Of a stretch of 64,000 nucleotides of DNA, positions 31,701 to 38,855 are shown one piece after another. Position 1 is the first letter of the stretch; each line of letters opens with the position of its first letter. A program made the position numbers and the translations under genes. The DNA comes from Verminephrobacter eiseniae EF01-2 (lineage in GTDB: Bacteria; Pseudomonadota; Gammaproteobacteria; Burkholderiales; Burkholderiaceae_C), in contig NC_008786.1 in the NCBI RefSeq assembly GCF_000015565.1, positions 4,018,501 through 4,082,500 of the forward strand. The letters are read 5' to 3'. The notes beneath the pieces were generated by a model. The model was not told the origin of the DNA, made no database searches, and worked only from the letters and a program-made list of their open reading frames with translations.

Positions 31701-32561
31701 CAGTGTCTGATGCAAGGCCGAATGGCCGCTGTCACCCGCAGGTACTTTGTACAGAATCGGTGTGACACCCTTGGCTTCCCACTCGATGGTCTTGCCTTTC
31801 TGATCATCAGACTCGTAGTCCCCCAGTGCGTAAGCCTGCGGTGTCTCCTCACCCAACATCCGGTCGGCAGCCAAGGCATCCATCATGTAGCGAAGCACCG
31901 GATCGTTGATGCTGTAGCCGACGAAGCAGACCACATAGTTGCGGAACAGTTCGCTGACGAAGCGTGCAGCCCAACGCTCGGTCAGGTAGGCCCTGCCGAA
32001 ATCACCACTGGTGAGCACGAGCCGGTGTAGTGCGCTGTCATCGGGCTTGTCGGGCAGCAAGCCGTGCAGATAGACCAGCCCGTTCCAGTGGCTATCCTTG
32101 GGAATGGGGAGCATAGGCGCAGCATGCACGCTGTGCGGCTGCTTGCTTCGTTTGGCAGCGTGCTCAAAAATGCGGTCGAAATTGGTGGTGACCAGCCGTA
32201 ATTCCCCTTCACGGCTACGGGCCAGTTGCAGCAAGGCAGTGTGCGTATCAGTGGCCCCTTCGAGATCCAGCTTGGGTTGCAGGGCTTGCGCCAGCGCCTG
32301 AAGGACGGCATCGCGCTGACCGGGGATGCGCCGCTCCAATAGATTGAGCGTTACATCGAATTGCTTGCGCTCGAATGCATCCTCCTCAATGGGCTCGCGC
32401 GCGGTTCCCAAACGCTGATAAATGCCGTCCACCAACCATTCGAAGCCCTGCAACTCCGCAGGATAGGAGATACCTGCTCCGCAGAAAAACACCACGCGGC
32501 CATCCTCATGCGCCTGCAAGAGTGCCTCTGGAATGTCGGGGCCGTTGGAGATGAATTGCAT
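28713..32561 (-). CDS. Large SIR2-domain protein, anti-phage defence candidate (Dsr1-like)
   Basis: The 1282-residue protein has an N-terminal sirtuin fold: nucleotide loop CGAGIS (residues 27-32), TNFD (126-129), catalytic-type His in VYLHG (H166), and GYSINDP (215-221). The remaining thousand residues are helical and lack a P-loop, as in defence-associated sirtuins (DSR1/DSR2), where the SIR2 domain degrades NAD+ and the long C-terminus senses phage proteins. It stands alone between the IS and parB on the minus strand. GC content is lower than that of the core genes. Defence function is inferred from architecture and mobile-element context. Confidence 0.75.
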   Translation of the reverse strand: MQFISNGPDIPEALLQAHEDGRVVFFCGAGISYPAELQGFEWLVDGIYQRLGTAREPIEEDAFERKQFDVTLNLLERRIPGQRDAVLQALAQALQPKLDLEGATDTHTALLQLARSREGELRLVTTNFDRIFEHAAKRSKQPHSVHAAPMLPIPKDSHWNGLVYLHGLLPDKPDDSALHRLVLTSGDFGRAYLTERWAARFVSELFRNYVVCFVGYSINDPVLRYMMDALAADRMLGEETPQAYALGDYESDDQKGKTIEWEAKGVTPILYKVPAGDSGHSALHQTLKAWAATYRDGVLGKERIVLAATLAGPSASTQQDDFAGRMLWALSDESGLPAKRFAELDPVPPLEWLTAFSEERFQHGDLSRFGIPARAPIDPKLRFSLTRRPTPYSHAPWMVLVGRRFGSEWDEVMLQIAHWLTRHLDDPRLIHWLLERGGQLHDRWHGLLEGRLDHLASLERDGKTRELDEIRAHAPNAIPRPMMRTLWRLLLAGRVKSPSPNSLDLYNWKDRFERDGLSATLRLELRKLLAPMIALEWSFRRGDENAAVESPGGLNQPPNQKLVLAADHAHDALQDLADDEHWQQALPALLDEFQQLLCDALGLLREIGEATDRSDRSHWHLPSISSHWQNRGSHDWVTLIELLRDAWLKVRPVDPARATRVAQAWFELPYPAFKRLAFFAASQDGCIAPEQWVDWLLADRAWWLWHEGTQREVLRLLVLQGRHISSVQDRFEAAILLGPPREVYEDELKPERWQNQAECEQWLHQEVERSVWLRLAKLQESGLGLGDAARERLAELSAAHPQWQLDANERDEFPHWISATGDPDYEERRHIDVAPRKRRELVQWLKQPPAESRPFYGFYEDTWHETCRTRFFHSLLALCDLAQEKIWPSGHWRRALQVWSEEKQVQRSWRYAAPLVQTMPDDALNEIADGVTWWLRNVSQSITRHESILLNLCHRVLELPLEPGSDNNSETIKQPLIKAINHPIGHVTQALLNLWLKRAPNDNDGLPADIKPFFTQICNTQVDRLRHGRVLLASRSIVLFRADRSWTEQHLLPLFRWTDNPVQAKAAWEGFLQSPRLYWPLLIAFKPQFLETAHHYDEMGDQINRQFVTLLTYAALEPIEEYTAQEFQSAIMALPQEGRQEVAQVLVRALKGAGEQRENYWRNRILPFWQNIWPKRRNLASSHIADSLARMSIAAGGEFPTALDTIKDWLQPIEYPHYVVHQLHGSGLCRRFPKEALDLLHIVIRSQQSRDHELEKCLNEIKQAAPELERDPRYQQLRAYLL

Positions 32562-32979
32562 CGTCAGATTGCCTCGCGAAGCGGCCAGCGGCGTGCCAAG
32601 GACGGGCGATGCGGGTCAGCTTTTTCTCCCGTTGTCGCCGACGACACAACACTTGCGACGCACTTTGATTGGGTGAACTCGAAAACTTCCCGCTTTTCGC
32701 GCTATTGAACCCGCAGCATAACCGAGGTGGATCTGTTCCCAGGCGCACCCTTGTCGGCCTGCCCAGGTGCGGATCGTCAAAGCGCAGGAAGCCCGCCTGG
32801 CTGATGTGCGTGCAACGGCTCCACATCGTCCCGCAGGGGAATCCACTGCCCCAGCGCACAGGCAATGAAAAACATCCATCGAGCGCGCCGACTCGAATTT
32901 GATTTCTCTTTTTCGTCCGGCATTCTGCACTTACCTGCGCCGCAGAGGTAATTGCGGTGCCACTGAACGGACGAAACCC
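32562..32979. other. Divergent intergenic region between SIR2 gene and parB
   Basis: About 418 bp separates two divergent genes and should hold both promoters. No strong consensus promoter, repeat or additional gene could be picked out. Candidate iterons for ParB were looked for and not seen. Confidence 0.4.
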
Positions 32980-33954
32980 ATGACCGATAGCCAAGAACTC
33001 GATCTCCTGCCCGGCAACGTCAAGAAGGCCGTCGGCGGCGCCAGCTCCGGTGACCTGTGGATGCTCCAGCGCAGCCTCATCCGCCGCCATCCCAAGCTCC
33101 AACCCCGCGACAACACCACCGAGCACTACAAGGAGCGCGTGCGCCACTTGGCCGACCTGATGCACGCCAACGGCTACGACCGCTCGTTCCCCCTGAAGGT
33201 GTTCGCAGCCCGCGAGGATGGTCAAGACGTGCTGTACCTCGTGCAGGGCCACACCCGCCTGGATGCCTTCGACCTGGCTGTCTCCGAAGGCAAGGACATG
33301 GAGGTGATCCCGTGCGTCACCACCGATCGCGGCACCACGATGGAAGACCTGCTGGTCTCCACCATCACCGGCAACGAAGGCGCGCCGCTCACCCCCATCG
33401 AGAAGGCCGGCATCGTGCGCGAACTGCAGGGGTGCAATGTCGGGCTGGGCTCGATCGCCCGCCGCCTGGGCTATACGCTGGCCTACGTCAAAAGCCTGCT
33501 GTCCATCCTCGAAGCGCCGCGCGAGGTGCGCGAAATGGTGCAGGAGGGCAAAGTCGCCGCTTCAGTGGCCGTCGGGACCGTCAAGGAACACGGCAAGCAG
33601 GCCGGCGCAGTGCTCAAGGCGGGCCTGGAGGTCGCCAAGGCCAAGGGCAAGGACAAGGTGACGCCCAAGCATCTGCGCGCTGCTGCGAGTCGGGGCAGCA
33701 AGCCCGAGGCCAAGAGCACCTTCGCTGCTGCCGCGCCCGCTCAAACGCACAAACCCGAGGCCAAGGCCGTGTCCCTGTCCTTGGCAACTGCCGTAGATGA
33801 CGCCACCATGGCAGCCATGCGGCGGGCAGCCAAGTGGATCGCGCAAGAGACCGGGCCGGCCGACGAATACCCGTTCCTGGCACTGGTGAGCACCACGCTG
33901 GGCCTGGGTGGCACCGCAGCGCTCCAGGGTCTGGTCAACAAGGCGCGGGGCTGA
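32980..33954 (+). CDS. parB: ParB-like partition / nuclease-fold DNA-binding protein
   Basis: The 324-residue protein has a ParB N-terminal domain (FPLKVFAAREDGQDVLYLVQGHTRLDAF, the GHTR replacing GHRR) and a KorB-like helix-turn-helix (GSIARRLGYTLAYVKSLLSIL). An Ala/Lys linker and a C-terminal helix follow. It lacks an adjacent ParA, so it may act as a regulator or with the ParM system downstream. The ATG at 32980 was chosen over an upstream in-frame ATG (32899) because the latter adds an atypical basic tail. A terminator follows directly. Confidence 0.85.
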   Translation: MTDSQELDLLPGNVKKAVGGASSGDLWMLQRSLIRRHPKLQPRDNTTEHYKERVRHLADLMHANGYDRSFPLKVFAAREDGQDVLYLVQGHTRLDAFDLAVSEGKDMEVIPCVTTDRGTTMEDLLVSTITGNEGAPLTPIEKAGIVRELQGCNVGLGSIARRLGYTLAYVKSLLSILEAPREVREMVQEGKVAASVAVGTVKEHGKQAGAVLKAGLEVAKAKGKDKVTPKHLRAAASRGSKPEAKSTFAAAAPAQTHKPEAKAVSLSLATAVDDATMAAMRRAAKWIAQETGPADEYPFLALVSTTLGLGGTAALQGLVNKARG

Positions 33955-33967
33955 CCCACCATCACCG

Positions 33968-33994
33968 GCCGGGCTCATGTCCGGCTTTTTTTTT
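33968..33994 (+). terminator. Terminator of parB
   Basis: GCCGG and CCGGC form a stem around an 8-base loop, followed by nine T residues, 14 bp after the stop. Confidence 0.85.
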
Positions 33995-34050
33995 GCAGAT
34001 CATCTTCGGAAAAGACATTGCCAGTGTCATTGTCAATCAGGAGCAATACC

Positions 34051-34344
34051 ATGAATGAAGCCGAGAAAGGGGAATTGCTCCTTGGCCCTTTGAACATTGC
34101 CCAAGGCGACACCGGGCAATCCAGAGTGGTCGCCGGATTCTTGCTCGGTTTATATAACGGATGCCGCTTTCCGTTTGATATCACTGAATTTCGGCGGCTT
34201 GACCGAAGATTGTTTGAAGACTGTCTGGCGATTCTCAACATGGGCCAGTGGCTGGGCGACAATCATGACAGCACCATCTACGACTTCATTCACCTGAATA
34301 CGCACGAGAAAGTGAATCATGATCTGCGCAACCTGCAACGGTGA
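34051..34344 (+). CDS. DUF7673-like small protein
   Basis: The 97-residue protein contains IAQGDTGQSRVVAGFLLGLYNG, then a region ending FPFDITEFRRLD, a pattern found in small accessory proteins of plasmids and islands (DUF7673-type; recognised by eye). AGGAG at 34039-34043 with 7-base spacing supports the ATG at 34051. It overlaps the next gene by 26 bases. The role is unknown. Confidence 0.65.
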   Translation: MNEAEKGELLLGPLNIAQGDTGQSRVVAGFLLGLYNGCRFPFDITEFRRLDRRLFEDCLAILNMGQWLGDNHDSTIYDFIHLNTHEKVNHDLRNLQR

Positions 34345-34525
34345 AGTTGTCTGGAAAGGGCCGTTCTTCAAACCGACGCATACCGGGTGCATGAACTGCG
34401 GCGCCAGAAACAACCATGTTTGGCCAACGCACATTGACGAAAATGAATGCTTGCCTGATGGATGGGATTCCGTCCATGGCTCACGTCCAGGCCCCATCAT
34501 AATTCAGTGGCGTAATGATCAGTAA
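34319..34525 (+). CDS. Small zinc-ribbon-like protein
   Basis: The 68-residue protein has two CxxC pairs (MICATCNG and GCMNCGAR), typical of a structural zinc site, and an acidic C-terminus. It starts within the previous gene, suggesting coupling. No family is recognised. Confidence 0.55.
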   Translation: MICATCNGEVVWKGPFFKPTHTGCMNCGARNNHVWPTHIDENECLPDGWDSVHGSRPGPIIIQWRNDQ

Positions 34526-34599
34526 CCCATTCAAAATGCTCTGGCGGGTTTGCAATCCAACAAAGGCTTCTGCGGCGATTCAGTCATGGCGGCAAACGC

Positions 34600-34863
34600 T
34601 TACAGCTTGAACTTGGGGTTGAGCCAAGTGTCGCACTCGAAAGCAATGTCGCGGCGAGCATGGGTGCCGCCGTAGCGGCTTGCCTTGGCGCGTTGGTTGC
34701 AGTTCAGGAGCCTGCGTTTGACTCGGCAGTGGGTGCGGTCGAGCATCTGGCCATCACTGCGGCCATTCGAGTAGTCGCCAGCCTGCAGCGCTTCGCGCCA
34801 CTCACTCGCGGGCAAGCCTCCCATTGGGCCAACCATCGGTGCATGGGAAAGCAGCGCGCCCAT
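34600..34863 (-). CDS. Short hypothetical protein, possibly 5'-truncated
   Basis: The frame ending at 34600 has good codon character (for example SEWREALQAGDYSNGRSDGQ, then RRDIAFECDTWLNPKFKL). The first good ATG is at 34863, giving 87 residues. The frame stays open upstream into the candidate structured RNA, so the true 5' end may differ or have been lost. No domain is recognised. Confidence 0.4.
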   Translation of the reverse strand: MGALLSHAPMVGPMGGLPASEWREALQAGDYSNGRSDGQMLDRTHCRVKRRLLNCNQRAKASRYGGTHARRDIAFECDTWLNPKFKL

Positions 34864-34929
34864 CTCCAATAGTGCGCACCACAGGCGCACCTTCCCCTGC
34901 GCCAGCAGTTCGCCGCTGGCCCCACGTCT

Positions 34930-35275
34930 CCTGAACCCGGAGAAAAGGCAGGGGATTTGCACCCCCGACACAACACTTGAAGAAGATGTTTGCCATCCGT
35001 AGCCTGTGTCAGAGCTACGAACCCGCCCGCTTACGCCAAGACAGCTTCCAATACCGGAACAACGTTCAGTCGCATTGGAGTGACACCCTACGCGGGCCAC
35101 GTGCTGGTTTCGGGAGCGCCATACCCCCTCGGTCGCAAAACCGTAGTCTTGTCCGCCTGCGTGCTTGCTCACCCTCCATTCAGGGTGCATCCCACACGCA
35201 CTGGTCGCGAGCCAGCGGCCTCTTTCACACTTCACGCGCAGTGGGCCACCTCGGTGGCCGTTCAACTCCTTTCCT
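34930..35275 (-). ncRNA. Candidate structured RNA (unnamed)
   Basis: The minus strand folds into a series of strong hairpins: GGCCACC-GA-GGTGGCC, CACCCT...AGGGTG, GTAGC-CTG...CAG-GCTAC, and GGGG-TGCAAAT-CCCC near the 3' end. Frames across it are Ser/Arg/Gly-rich and not protein-like. It lies just upstream of the small gene ending at 34600, so it may be a leader or a free RNA. It matches no RNA class I can name. Confidence 0.35.
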
Positions 35276-35909
35276 TTTCAAATCAATGGTTCGTGTTCCT
35301 GCGAGCAGCACAGGCCGTCGCTCCTTTTGCCTGGCAAGCCAGCCCTGATCCCCGCCGCTCCAGCCCCCGTCGATGCCATGGCGCTTTCCTACACCATCGC
35401 CTCGACAGCCGCCTTCGCAGCAGTTCTCGGGCCGCCACCAGTCGCCCTGTCTTGCCCGCAGTTGACGCACCGCAGTTGCCTAATCATTGAGCAGATATGG
35501 CCCAAAAAACATTCCCCAATCAGGTTCTGTGTCCCGCTCTGTGTGGACGAAATCGCGTAAGTCCTTGTCGCACAAGAGGAAATCGTGCCGATTTCGACAC
35601 TCTGTGTGGAACTGTCGGGAATCCCGTTTTGGCGCCCCATCCCTGCAGGGGTGCGAGGGCAACAAAAAAACGGACAGGCCAGAGGCTGCCGTCGTCGCCC
35701 TGCGTACAGGTCAAAAGCTACAAACCAGCCGTCCGGCTGGTTGAATTCCGCAAAAGCGGTGTTGGAAAGTTGTGCGGCGCCTAGTGCCACCGCGTGCTGG
35801 CGAGCATATATCCAGCGATCGACAAGCGCAAGACCCAAAGCGGCTGTCTTTGACGCCTCTTTCGATACGAAGATGCGCCGTTCAAGGCCCACACTTTGCC
35901 CTGTGCCGT
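35276..35909. other. Region without a firm gene; hairpins and a possible short minus-strand frame
   Basis: A perfect 9-bp stem (AACCAGCCG/CGGCTGGTT) lies at 35723-35742. A minus-strand frame from 35892 has protein-like composition for about 60 residues (SKTAALGLALVDRWIYARQH) and then runs into a hairpin with a T run near 35664-35690, which could be a terminator. Copies of CTCTGTGTGGA occur twice near 35540 and 35602. None of this is enough to call a gene. Confidence 0.3.
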
Positions 35910-35985
35910 GTCCAATTTTTGGACTGATCAGTCCTAATTATGGACTAATTAGTCCAAATTGGCCAGTTTAGTCCAATTTCTGGAC
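35910..35985. repeat. Phased GTCC/GGAC palindromes, putative partition centromere/operator
   Basis: Three 15-bp palindromes GTCC(A/T)ATT..TGGAC lie at 35910-35924, 35931-35945 and 35971-35985, with a further GTCC start at 35952 (part of GGACTAATTAGTCC). The starts are 21, 21 and 19 bp apart, about two helical turns. They end 22 bp before the adaptor-like gene and parM. This is the layout of a parC/stb site bound by a partition adaptor that also represses its operon. Confidence 0.7.
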
Positions 35986-36007
35986 ACGAGAAAGTGTACC
36001 AAAAGAA

Positions 36008-36607
36008 ATGCCGACCAGCCACCGCGACCTCGAAACCTCCGGCACGATGCGCGTGCGCATCGCCATCCGCCCCGGGGACTGGGGCCTGGATGCCGTGTAC
36101 GAGCACCTGGCCGATCTGCCTGACGAAAAATCGCGCGCTGTACTGCTGCGCAAAATCCTGATGCGAAATCAAGGGGTTTCGCGCTCCACCCCCTCAGCAG
36201 CAGCGCGCCCGGCGATCAGCGTGCGCGTGAGCATCAGCGAACGGGATGCCGCGCTGGATGAATTGCGCCAGACCCTGCGGTCGCTGCCCTCGGGACAGCG
36301 AGGCGGCTACCTCAAGAGCGTCCTCCAGACGATCCAACTGGGCGGCCCCTGGGCACCAACGGCCATTGCAGCACTACAGCCATCACTGCAGCCATCCACC
36401 GTCGTCCCGGCACGGGCGACACCCCGGCAGCGACATGCCGATCCAGCCTCGCAAGAACCGCCCGATCGCACGCTGCAAGAGATGACGCCAATCGCGCCTG
36501 CGAGCATCCCCCCGGCAGATGTTTGTCTGGACAAAGCCAATCGCACGGCCAAATCGATCCATTTCAAGAACCGCATGCGTGAAGCAGCGCGCATGCTCGA
36601 AGTCTGA
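36008..36607 (+). CDS. ParR/StbB-like partition adaptor with internal repeat
   Basis: The 199-residue protein has two similar segments of about 36 residues: VRIAIRPGDWGLDAVYEHL...LPDEKSRAVLLRKIL and VRVSISERDAALDELRQTL...LPSGQRGGYLKSVL. Each looks like a ribbon-helix-helix unit, so one chain may form an intramolecular dimer. The Pro/Ala-rich C-terminal half ends in a basic helix that could contact the filament. It lies between the phased palindromes and parM, the place of ParR-type adaptors. The assignment is by position and pattern, not by a known family hit. Confidence 0.6.
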   Translation: MPTSHRDLETSGTMRVRIAIRPGDWGLDAVYEHLADLPDEKSRAVLLRKILMRNQGVSRSTPSAAARPAISVRVSISERDAALDELRQTLRSLPSGQRGGYLKSVLQTIQLGGPWAPTAIAALQPSLQPSTVVPARATPRQRHADPASQEPPDRTLQEMTPIAPASIPPADVCLDKANRTAKSIHFKNRMREAARMLEV

Positions 36608-36640
36608 AAACCCCCACTGCCAACAATCAAAGGAAATCTC

Positions 36641-37690
36641 ATGCCTGATGTGATCGCAATCGATGTCGGCTACGGAAATACCAAGCCTGTCTGGAGTCAC
36701 GATCCCGACAAATCCGGCAAGGAACGCTGGGGCGAGGCTTGCTTTCCATCCATTACGCCAATGGCCATGGTGGATGAAGAAAGCACGGGCGGTGCATACA
36801 ACCCCGACCGGATTCTGATCACGGTGCGCAACAAGGGCTATTACGCCGGCCCTGCCGCCAGCATGGGAATCGAGGCGCGGACATTGGATCCGGATTACAT
36901 CGAATCGGACGATCACGAAGTTTTGTTGCGGGCGGCAATCCATTGGGCGATGCGCGAAAAACGCGCACTGCTGCCTGCGATCGACATGCTGGTCGTGGGC
37001 CTGCCCGTCTCCGGTTTCAGCGCTCGCGGAAAACGCCTGCGGGACATAGCGTTGGCGCCCCGCGATGTTCCCGTGCCCCGGGTGCTGCAAACCTCCGGTG
37101 TTCCTGCGGTCATCACGGTGCGTGCCAAACAGGTCAAGGTCCTGCCCCAGCCCTTCGGCAGTCTGCGTTATGCGGCGCAGAATCTGCCGGACACGGATGA
37201 ACTGTTTTCCGACCGGGCATTGTCGATGGTGATTGATCCCGGCTATCGCACCTTCGATTGGTTCGTGGCAAATGGCATGCGCCCGGAAATGAAACTCTCG
37301 GGTTCTTTCGATGGCGGTGTCTCGAACATCCTGCGCCAAGTGAGCCAGAAGATCGGCTATGAGCATGGCACGGGCAGCCTGGAGTTCGACCAGGTGGAGG
37401 AAGGTCTGCTGCGCGGCGCCATCAACCTGGGCTACAAGGTCATTGACACCAGGCCCTACCAAGCGGTGGTGCTGGATGCCGCGCGCAAGGAAGTCATGGC
37501 GTTCCTGGGTCGAATCGACGCCAACAAGGCCCGGCTGCGCAGGGTGTTCCTCACCGGGGGCGGCGCCTCCTACTACAAGTTGGCCTTGGCGGAAAAGCTC
37601 CCCGGCTACCAGATTCAGATGCTGGACAACGGCCTCATGGGCAACGCCCGAGGGTTCTGGTTATCGGGATATGACGATTTCGATGTTTAG
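36641..37690 (+). CDS. parM: ParM/StbA-type actin-like ATPase
   Basis: The 349-residue actin-fold protein has phosphate-1 IDVGYGNTK at the N-terminus, phosphate-2 IDPGYRTFDW near residue 195 and the adenosine loop LTGGGASYY near residue 305. ParM proteins polymerise with ATP to push plasmid copies apart. The upstream adaptor and palindromic repeats complete a type II partition cassette, which in an integrated element stabilises the excised circle. It is intact in length. Confidence 0.88.
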   Translation: MPDVIAIDVGYGNTKPVWSHDPDKSGKERWGEACFPSITPMAMVDEESTGGAYNPDRILITVRNKGYYAGPAASMGIEARTLDPDYIESDDHEVLLRAAIHWAMREKRALLPAIDMLVVGLPVSGFSARGKRLRDIALAPRDVPVPRVLQTSGVPAVITVRAKQVKVLPQPFGSLRYAAQNLPDTDELFSDRALSMVIDPGYRTFDWFVANGMRPEMKLSGSFDGGVSNILRQVSQKIGYEHGTGSLEFDQVEEGLLRGAINLGYKVIDTRPYQAVVLDAARKEVMAFLGRIDANKARLRRVFLTGGGASYYKLALAEKLPGYQIQMLDNGLMGNARGFWLSGYDDFDV

Positions 37691-37774
37691 CGGTTTTGTT
37701 CTCTTTCGGGGAGTTGCAACCCCCAAAAATCCTGGCACTTTGAACTGGAGCATTTCCCATGAAGGCGAACAACC

Positions 37775-37864
37775 ATGAAAAACCTGTTCATGATCGCCGG
37801 CCTGTTCTCGGCGATCTTCTGGGCGCTGGCACATGCCTGGAGGGACAAGGAGGACAAGAAATAG
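37775..37864 (+). CDS. 29-residue single-span membrane protein
   Basis: The product is one hydrophobic helix (LFMIAGLFSAIFWALAHAW) with a charged tail RDKEDKK. It lies 84 bp after parM and 17 bp before the next membrane protein. Hydrophobicity and a clean stop are the evidence; there is no strong ribosome-binding site. Confidence 0.4.
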   Translation: MKNLFMIAGLFSAIFWALAHAWRDKEDKK

Positions 37865-37881
37865 CGCCCGGCTTGCGGCCC

Positions 37882-38190
37882 ATGGTCGTGGTGTTTCTGG
37901 CCACGGGCGCCAAAGGGGCGCAATCGGCCCTCATCGACCGGCTCAGCAGGGAGGGAAATACCCCCGCCGATGCGCATGCCTGGCTCGCAGTCCTCATCAG
38001 GAAATGGCGCCACACGGTGATCGGCTCCTACGCCGGCGCTGGCGCGGCTCTCATGGGGCTGCGCCGCATGCTTGGAGACGGCACCACGGCAGGCCCTTAC
38101 CTGTCGGTCTTGTGTGCTTTCTTGCTGACGATGGCTCTGGCAATGGCGCTGAAGTGGTATGCGCCGATCGGCCAGGATCCGGGGCCATGA
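37882..38190 (+). CDS. Small membrane protein
   Basis: The approximately 102-residue protein has a possible N-terminal hydrophobic strand (VVVFLATG) and one or two C-terminal membrane spans (SVLCAFLLTMALAMALKWY). The start is uncertain; the frame is open upstream to 37759. The stop is one base from the next start, so the genes are coupled. No family is recognised. Confidence 0.5.
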   Translation: MVVVFLATGAKGAQSALIDRLSREGNTPADAHAWLAVLIRKWRHTVIGSYAGAGAALMGLRRMLGDGTTAGPYLSVLCAFLLTMALAMALKWYAPIGQDPGP

Positions 38191-38191
38191 A

Positions 38192-38800
38192 ATGCCCGCC
38201 CCACTCGCCTTCCGTCCCGATGGCATCGATCTGCACGGCCAGGCCCGAACCCTGATCGTGGGCATCGTCGCGGGCATTGCTCTGACGGTGCTCTACCAGA
38301 ACGCCACGGGCTTGAACGCTGGCCAAGCCCTTCCTGCCGAGGTCGCCATCGCTCCAGGACAGGCGCCCGCCCAAGCCGCCATCCCTGCTCAGTACCAGCA
38401 GATCATCGATACCTCGCCGGGCTTGCCGGTTCTTCCTGCACCACATGCCGTTGCCTTGTCGATCGAGGACACCAAGGCAGCCGTGCAGGAGAAAAAAGTC
38501 GATGACGCCAACGCCGGCGGTGTGCATGTCGTGATCCGCAAGAGGCAAGTCCCGCAGACTGTCGCTCCAGCGATCGAGGCGAATCCTGCTGAAAAACCCG
38601 CCCAAGCCACAAGCCAGGAACCACTGGATCAGGCAACACCCTCGGCTGGCCCCGTCAAGTTGCAAGCAGCGCCGGTCGAACCAGTGCAGGCCCCGCAAAA
38701 ATCCACGCCGGATTTGCGCATCATCCAACAGCAGCCCGATGGTTTGCTGGTGCGCATCGGAAATCAGGTGCGCTTCATCGAGGCTGGCGCCAAGCGTTGA
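38192..38800 (+). CDS. Membrane-anchored protein with Pro/Ala-rich periplasmic region
   Basis: The 202-residue protein has one N-terminal membrane helix (TLIVGIVAGIALTVLYQ, about residues 18-34), then a long Pro/Ala/Gln-rich segment and a small C-terminal domain (LRIIQQQPDGLLVRIGNQVRFIEAGAKR). This shape recalls anchor proteins of conjugation systems (TraP/TrbI-like), but no motif proves it. It follows two other small membrane proteins. Confidence 0.55.
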   Translation: MPAPLAFRPDGIDLHGQARTLIVGIVAGIALTVLYQNATGLNAGQALPAEVAIAPGQAPAQAAIPAQYQQIIDTSPGLPVLPAPHAVALSIEDTKAAVQEKKVDDANAGGVHVVIRKRQVPQTVAPAIEANPAEKPAQATSQEPLDQATPSAGPVKLQAAPVEPVQAPQKSTPDLRIIQQQPDGLLVRIGNQVRFIEAGAKR

Positions 38801-38855
38801 ATCCTCTTGCGCCTATCCCGCATTCAGACTTGATCCGACGCCATCGGGTGGGAGC

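Noticed and set aside
34600..35265. A 221-codon minus-strand frame.
   Set aside because: Its upstream two thirds lie over strong hairpins and are Ser/Arg/Gly-rich; only the last 87 codons look coding.
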